Origin: Burkholderiales bacterium
Lineage (GTDB): Bacteria > Pseudomonadota > Gammaproteobacteria > Burkholderiales > SG8-41
Direction: 5' to 3'
DNA: 64,000 nt
Assembly (NCBI GenBank): GCA_036262035.1
Contig: DATAJS010000028.1
Coordinates: forward strand, 1-64,000
Part shown: positions 60,238 to 64,000 of the stretch, piece after piece
Numbering within the stretch: position 1 is the first letter of the stretch
How the letters are laid out: each line of letters starts with the position of its first letter
Translations under genes and position numbers: made by a program
Notes under the pieces: generated by a model
What the model saw: only the letters and a program-made list of their open reading frames with translations
Told to the model about the DNA's origin: nothing
Database searches by the model: none

Positions 60238-62361
60238 TCATTGGATCGCTCCGCGCCACGAGACGAGCAGCAGCGTCTGATCGTCCGCGGGCTCGCCGCC
60301 GGCTTCGAACGCCTTGATCGCCGCGATGATCTCGTTGCCGAGCACGGTCGGATCGACGCCGCGCCGCACCGGCGATTCGAGCAGCGCGCGCAGGCGCGCG
60401 CGCCCGTAGAGCGCGCCTTCGCGGTTCATCGCCTCGGTGAAGCCGTCGGACGCGAGCACCAGCACGTCGCGAGGCTCGAGCCTCACGTGCGCTTCTTCGT
60501 ACGGGAAGCCTTCGAAGACGCACAGCGGGGGACCGCCGCCTTCGTCGAGCAGCAGCGTGTCGCCCGAGCGGCGGGTGAGGATCGGCGGCTCGTGGCCGGC
60601 GTTGCAGTACGCGAGGTCGCCGGTCTTCAGGTCGATGACGAGGACGGCCATCGTCACGAACATCTGCTCGGGATTCTCGCGCGAGAGCTCTTCGTTGACG
60701 ATCGACATGAGGTCGGCCGGCCCCGCGTTGCCGCGCAGCGCCGCGCTCTTGGCGAGCGCCTTGGCCACCGCCATGAACATCGCCGCCGGCAGCCCCTTGC
60801 CGGACACGTCGCCTTCGAGCACCAGGAAGCGGTCGCCGGGCAGCGTGAAGAAGTCGTAGAGGTCGCCGCCGACCTCGCGCGCGGCGCTCATCTGGGCGAA
60901 GAGCTCGATGCGCCGTTCGGTGCGCAGCACCGATTCGCGCGTCGGCAGCATGCCGGTCTGGATGCGCCGCGCGGCTTCGAGCTCGCCCGTCACGCGCGCG
61001 GCCGCCTCGCGCTCCGCCGCGAGGCGCGTGGACAGCTCGCGCCGCTGCAGGTCGAGCCCCACCAGCGTCGCCGAGAGCATGAGGCCGTAGAGCAGGGTGA
61101 GGCCGACGATCGGCGCGGTCGGATCGACGAGGATGCGCCCGAACCGGTAAGTGCCGATCCCCGCGAACGCGAGCACCAGACAGCACGCGATCAGCACCGC
61201 GAAGGACGCGCGCGGGCGCGTGCGCGGCACGGCGATGATGACGAGCGCCGCGCCGAGGAGGAACGCCGCCGATTCGAGCGGCTTCGTCCACGGCGGCCGC
61301 GTGAGCATCGCGCCTTCGTACGCGGCGTCGATCATCTGCGCGTGGATCTCGGCGCCCGAGAGCTGGTCGCCGCGCGCGGTGGTATGACGATCCGGTATCG
61401 CGACGGCGGTCACGCCGACCAGCGCGATCTTGCCCTTGAGCGTGCGCTCGAGGTTGTCCGCGACGTTCACATCGAGCTTGCTGCGCTGGTCGAGCAGATC
61501 GGCGGCCGACACGAAGCGCGACTCGTCGTGCCTGGCGAAATAAATCCACGATCTGCCGTCACGCTGCGCCGGTATGGTGCGCGTGCCGATCTGTACGCTC
61601 GCGAGGCCGCCGTCGTGCGAGATGCCGTAGGCCACGGCGTGTTCGGCGACGCGCATCGCTTCGAGCGCCAGCGTGAGCACGGGCTGGTTGCCGATGTAAG
61701 ACACGATGGGGATGCGCCGCACGATGCCGCGCTCCGGCTCGGCGGTCATCATGCCGTGCCCGCTCGCGCCTTGGTCGAGGATCGGCAGGCTGCGCACCGC
61801 GCCCTCGAAGCGCAGCAGCGGAAGCTGCGTGACCTCGGTCGTACGGACGTTCGGGTCGATGGGATCGGTGGGGGCGACGCCGAGGATCACGGGATAGCGG
61901 CGGATCGCCTCGGCGAGGATCTCGTCGTTCGGGCGCAGGCGGGCAAGCTGCTCGGCGGCGCCGGGGTCACGGCGGCGCAGCGCGTCCGCAATGCGCTCGG
62001 GCGAGGAGCGGTCGGGCTCGGTGAGGAGCAGATCGACCACGATCGCCGCCGGCTGGTGCGCCGCGATGCGCTCGATGAGGCGCGCGAGGATGTCGCGCGG
62101 CCACGGCCATTGTCCGACGCGGGTCAGGCTGTCGTCGTCGATCTCGACGACGACGGCGCGCGGGTTCGGGTCGGGAATGCGCGGCAGCCACGCCTGGTAC
62201 GCGTCGAACGTCGCGAGCCGCAACGGCGGCAGCGGCCATGGATCCGGCAGCAGCAGCGCGGCGGCGAAGACGATCGACAGGAAGATGCCGAGCCAGCGCC
62301 CGCGGCCGCTCGCGAGCCAGCGCCGCCAGCCGACCTGCGCGGTAGCGGCCAGCTCAGCCAC
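60238..62361 (-). CDS. CHASE2-PP2C membrane phosphatase (RsbU/SpoIIE-like)
   Basis: This 707-aa sensor phosphatase has an N-terminal membrane helix (WLGIFLSIVFAAALLL) and an extracytoplasmic CHASE2 domain (about 45-335, with AVVVEIDDDSLTRVGQWPW and GKIALVGVTAVAIPDRH). Three more helices (about 340-425), a helical signalling linker and a cytoplasmic SpoIIE-type PP2C domain (about 470-705) follow. PP2C motifs are AREVGGDLYDFF, LEGDVSGKGLPAAMF and LASDGFTEAMNREG, giving the metal-binding aspartates. It should dephosphorylate the STAS protein at 63327 in response to a periplasmic signal. It starts at GTG 62361, 3 bp after the MBL-fold gene. Confidence 0.92.
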   Translation of the reverse strand: MAELAATAQVGWRRWLASGRGRWLGIFLSIVFAAALLLPDPWPLPPLRLATFDAYQAWLPRIPDPNPRAVVVEIDDDSLTRVGQWPWPRDILARLIERIAAHQPAAIVVDLLLTEPDRSSPERIADALRRRDPGAAEQLARLRPNDEILAEAIRRYPVILGVAPTDPIDPNVRTTEVTQLPLLRFEGAVRSLPILDQGASGHGMMTAEPERGIVRRIPIVSYIGNQPVLTLALEAMRVAEHAVAYGISHDGGLASVQIGTRTIPAQRDGRSWIYFARHDESRFVSAADLLDQRSKLDVNVADNLERTLKGKIALVGVTAVAIPDRHTTARGDQLSGAEIHAQMIDAAYEGAMLTRPPWTKPLESAAFLLGAALVIIAVPRTRPRASFAVLIACCLVLAFAGIGTYRFGRILVDPTAPIVGLTLLYGLMLSATLVGLDLQRRELSTRLAAEREAAARVTGELEAARRIQTGMLPTRESVLRTERRIELFAQMSAAREVGGDLYDFFTLPGDRFLVLEGDVSGKGLPAAMFMAVAKALAKSAALRGNAGPADLMSIVNEELSRENPEQMFVTMAVLVIDLKTGDLAYCNAGHEPPILTRRSGDTLLLDEGGGPPLCVFEGFPYEEAHVRLEPRDVLVLASDGFTEAMNREGALYGRARLRALLESPVRRGVDPTVLGNEIIAAIKAFEAGGEPADDQTLLLVSWRGAIQ

Positions 62362-62364
62362 CGG

Positions 62365-63324
62365 TCAGACCGTTATCTCGAGACCGTCGTACGCAGCCGT
62401 GACGGTGACGGCATGGTCCTCGCGCGTGATCTCTTCCAGGCGCTGGGTCTCGCGCCACACGCGCTCGATCGCGGCGTCGTCGCTCGCGGGCTCATGATGG
62501 AAGAGCACGAGATGCTTGGCTCGCGCGAGCTGGCAGAGCTCCACGCCGACGACGTTGCTCGAATGGCCCCAGTCTTCCTTGACCGACACCGTATCGGCGA
62601 GCGAGTACATCGCGTCGAAGATGACCAGATCGGCGCCATGGAAGAAATCGACGAACTTCTGGGTTTCCTCGGCGTTCTCGAGCTTGTGCTCCGAGTCGGT
62701 GGAGTAGATCACCGACCTCCCGTCGCGCTCGAGGCGGTAGCCGTAGGAATCGCCGCCGTGCACCTGCGGCTTGGGCGTGACCTTGTAGCCTGCGATCTCG
62801 TAGGTTCGGCCGGGCTCGAGCACGACGAACTCGATCTTCGCCCCCATGATCGACATGTCGACCGGGAAAGACGGCTGCGCCTGCTGGCGTCGAAACGCGT
62901 GCTCGAGCTCGGCGTGGCAGCCGTAGATGGTGATCTTGTGGCCGGGGATATAGGCCGGCGTGAAGAACGGGAATCCCATGATGTGATCCCAGTGCAGGTG
63001 CGACTGGAACACGTGGAACTCGCCGGGCGCTCCTTTCAGCTCGCGCAGCGCGTCGCCTGCGGCGGGACGCGCGCCGGAGCCCATGTCGAGCAGCACGCGC
63101 GCCGCGCCGGGGGAGCGCAGCTCGATGCAGGACGAGTTGCCGCCGAAGGTGTGCGACGTGGAAAAAGGCAGGGTGTCGACGAATGCGGCCGCTTTTTCGG
63201 GGGAATCGAGGGACTTGCCGTTACCGGCGACGAGCGCGGCGATCAGCTTGTCGCGCACACCTTTCGCCGTCAGCGCGGCGGGTATGGAGCCGCGGGTTCC
63301 CCAGAACCGGACCGTGATCGGCAT
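62365..63324 (-). CDS. MBL-fold metallohydrolase in the partner-switching operon
   Basis: This 319-aa protein has the metallo-beta-lactamase fold. The start is MPITVRFWGTRGSIPAAL, a common sub-family motif. The zinc-binding HxHxDH is present as FQSHLHWDHIMGFPFF, followed by downstream motifs (VIYSTDSEH, LVIFDAMYS, HLVLFHHEP). The sub-family includes phosphodiesterases and other hydrolases, but I cannot assign a substrate. It is sandwiched 2 bp after the STAS gene and 3 bp before the CHASE2-PP2C gene, so co-expression with the switch is nearly certain. A role in producing or removing a signal nucleotide is conjecture. Confidence 0.9.
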   Translation of the reverse strand: MPITVRFWGTRGSIPAALTAKGVRDKLIAALVAGNGKSLDSPEKAAAFVDTLPFSTSHTFGGNSSCIELRSPGAARVLLDMGSGARPAAGDALRELKGAPGEFHVFQSHLHWDHIMGFPFFTPAYIPGHKITIYGCHAELEHAFRRQQAQPSFPVDMSIMGAKIEFVVLEPGRTYEIAGYKVTPKPQVHGGDSYGYRLERDGRSVIYSTDSEHKLENAEETQKFVDFFHGADLVIFDAMYSLADTVSVKEDWGHSSNVVGVELCQLARAKHLVLFHHEPASDDAAIERVWRETQRLEEITREDHAVTVTAAYDGLEITV

Positions 63325-63326
63325 CG

Positions 63327-63677
63327 TCAGGTCTTTTCGACCGCGGCGATCGCTTCATTCACGCCGCTGTGGCACGGCAGCACCTTGTCGAACCGGCTGA
63401 TCTGGAAGATCTCGTTGACGAGAGGCTGGAGCGCGGCGACCGCGATCCTGCCGCCCGCGGAGCGCGCCTGCTTGGCCGCGAGCATCAGCACCCTCAGGCC
63501 CGCGCTTGAGATGTAGTCGACGCCCGAGAAGTCGAGCACGACCGACTCGCCCCCGGCGGCCGCGGAGCTGATCAGCGGGATGAGGCGCTCGCGAAAAGTG
63601 TCCGCGCTCGCCATGTCGATGCGGCCGGCGGGGGCCAGGACGACCGCTTTACCCGCACGTCGCTCGCTGAATTCCAC
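63327..63677 (-). CDS. STAS-domain anti-sigma antagonist (RsbV-like)
   Basis: This 116-aa protein is a single STAS domain (VEFSERRAGKAVVLAPAGRI at the start) with the phosphorylatable serine region VDYISSAGLRVLMLAAK (Ser57/Ser58). In partner switching the unphosphorylated form binds the RsbW-like kinase and frees its target. The start is GTG 63677, which has GGGAGGA at proper spacing; the longer open frame upstream lacks one. It is the first gene of a tight operon with the MBL-fold and CHASE2-PP2C genes. A small palindrome (TCTCTGTCAGAGA, about 63750) lies upstream. Confidence 0.9.
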   Translation of the reverse strand: MEFSERRAGKAVVLAPAGRIDMASADTFRERLIPLISSAAAGGESVVLDFSGVDYISSAGLRVLMLAAKQARSAGGRIAVAALQPLVNEIFQISRFDKVLPCHSGVNEAIAAVEKT

Positions 63678-63827
63678 GTTGCAGTTCCTCCCAGGGACGG
63701 TGTGTGATGGCGCGCAGGTGTACAGCTTCGATTGTGCGCACCGGCCATTCTCTGTCAGAGAGCGTACCTCTGACAAGTGCGCGATGCACGCGGACGCCGC
63801 AAGACAGGGAGGAATACCGCCCGCGCG

Positions 63828-64000
63828 TCAATCGGCCAACCAGACGGCGTGCCCGATGTATGCCTGATAGAGGCACATGAGGCCTTCGGCGATCATCACG
63901 ACGAAGGTGAGCACCGCGCCCCAGTATCGCCCGAACCAGAAATGGCGATTGAACGACATCGAGTAGCCGTGCAGCACGCGGGCGAGCAGCAGCAGCATGC
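63828..64000 (-). CDS. MAPEG-like membrane protein, 5' part cut off by the window
   Basis: Only the last 57 codons are visible. They read as two hydrophobic stretches: ARVLHGYSMSFNRHFWFGRY, then WGAVLTFVVMIAEGLMCLYQ and a short end AYIGHAVWLAD. The Arg-Val-Leu-His motif and GxYWGAVLT pattern resemble the C-terminal end of MAPEG-family membrane proteins (membrane-associated eicosanoid and glutathione metabolism). The identification is tentative because three quarters of the gene lies outside. Confidence 0.55.
   Translation of the reverse strand, partial: MLLLLARVLHGYSMSFNRHFWFGRYWGAVLTFVVMIAEGLMCLYQAYIGHAVWLAD

Noticed and set aside
60241-63516. Open frame of 1091 codons on the plus strand opposite the partner-switching operon
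   Set aside because: It runs antisense across three clear genes and their intergenic gaps and has no recognisable motif; a GC-rich shadow.

Overview
The window looks like chromosomal DNA of a GC-rich betaproteobacterium. The gene order rodZ-ispG-hisS-yfgM-bamB-der-hfq-hflX-hflK-hflC-DUF2065-hisZ-purA, together with rpsF-priB-rpsR-rplI, a HisZ-type histidine pathway and a Bug/TctC solute-binding protein, is typical of that class. No rRNA, phage, IS element, CRISPR array or plasmid function was seen. Codon use and GC content look uniform, so most of the window reads as core genome with a few accessory islands.

Region by region: 1-19.0 kb is a co-directional housekeeping block. It covers isoprenoid synthesis, tRNA charging, outer-membrane assembly (bamB), ribosome GTPases (der, hflX), Hfq, the HflKC membrane complex, histidine and purine synthesis, RNase R, rRNA methylation, the S6-PriB-S18-L9 operon and the DnaB helicase. 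A tRNA-Leu(CAG) lies on the opposite strand between purA and rnr. From 19.1 to 23.4 kb there is a large PAS/GAF/GGDEF/EAL protein with a C-terminal receiver domain, followed by a Crp/Fnr regulator. From 23.6 to 27.3 kb there is a two-gene type I secretion-like exporter (ABC plus HlyD) and a tiny Lmo0937-type membrane peptide. From 27.3 to 32.8 kb lie small accessory genes: an IHF-alpha-like protein, two small secreted or lipid-anchored proteins, a YihY/BrkB membrane protein, a DUF3606 membrane protein and a lone treZ.

From 33.0 to 35.4 kb is surE-pcm-nlpD, but with no rpoS after nlpD; instead the moxR-DUF58-tgpA transglutaminase operon converges on it. From 39.7 to 43.4 kb is the threonine branch (alaC-hom-thrC), with a short tandem duplication at the alaC/hom junction and a four-cysteine insertion in ThrC. 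Then come nadC, an FMN-dependent glutamate-synthase-like enzyme, and clpB behind a good sigma32 promoter. From 48.9 to 53.2 kb lies an AttE/F/H-like ABC plus lipocalin cluster. It is followed by a Bug-type binding protein with an aldehyde dehydrogenase, recQ and a TauD-like dioxygenase.

The end of the window (58.9-63.7 kb, minus strand) holds the most distinctive module. It is a complete partner-switching set (STAS antagonist, CHASE2-PP2C phosphatase, HATPase_c kinase) with an MBL-fold hydrolase inserted in the operon and a six-EF-hand lipoprotein downstream. A MAPEG-like gene is cut by the window edge. Four families of intergenic palindromic or interspersed repeats are scattered between genes, one of them as a 51-bp exact duplicate about 7 kb apart.
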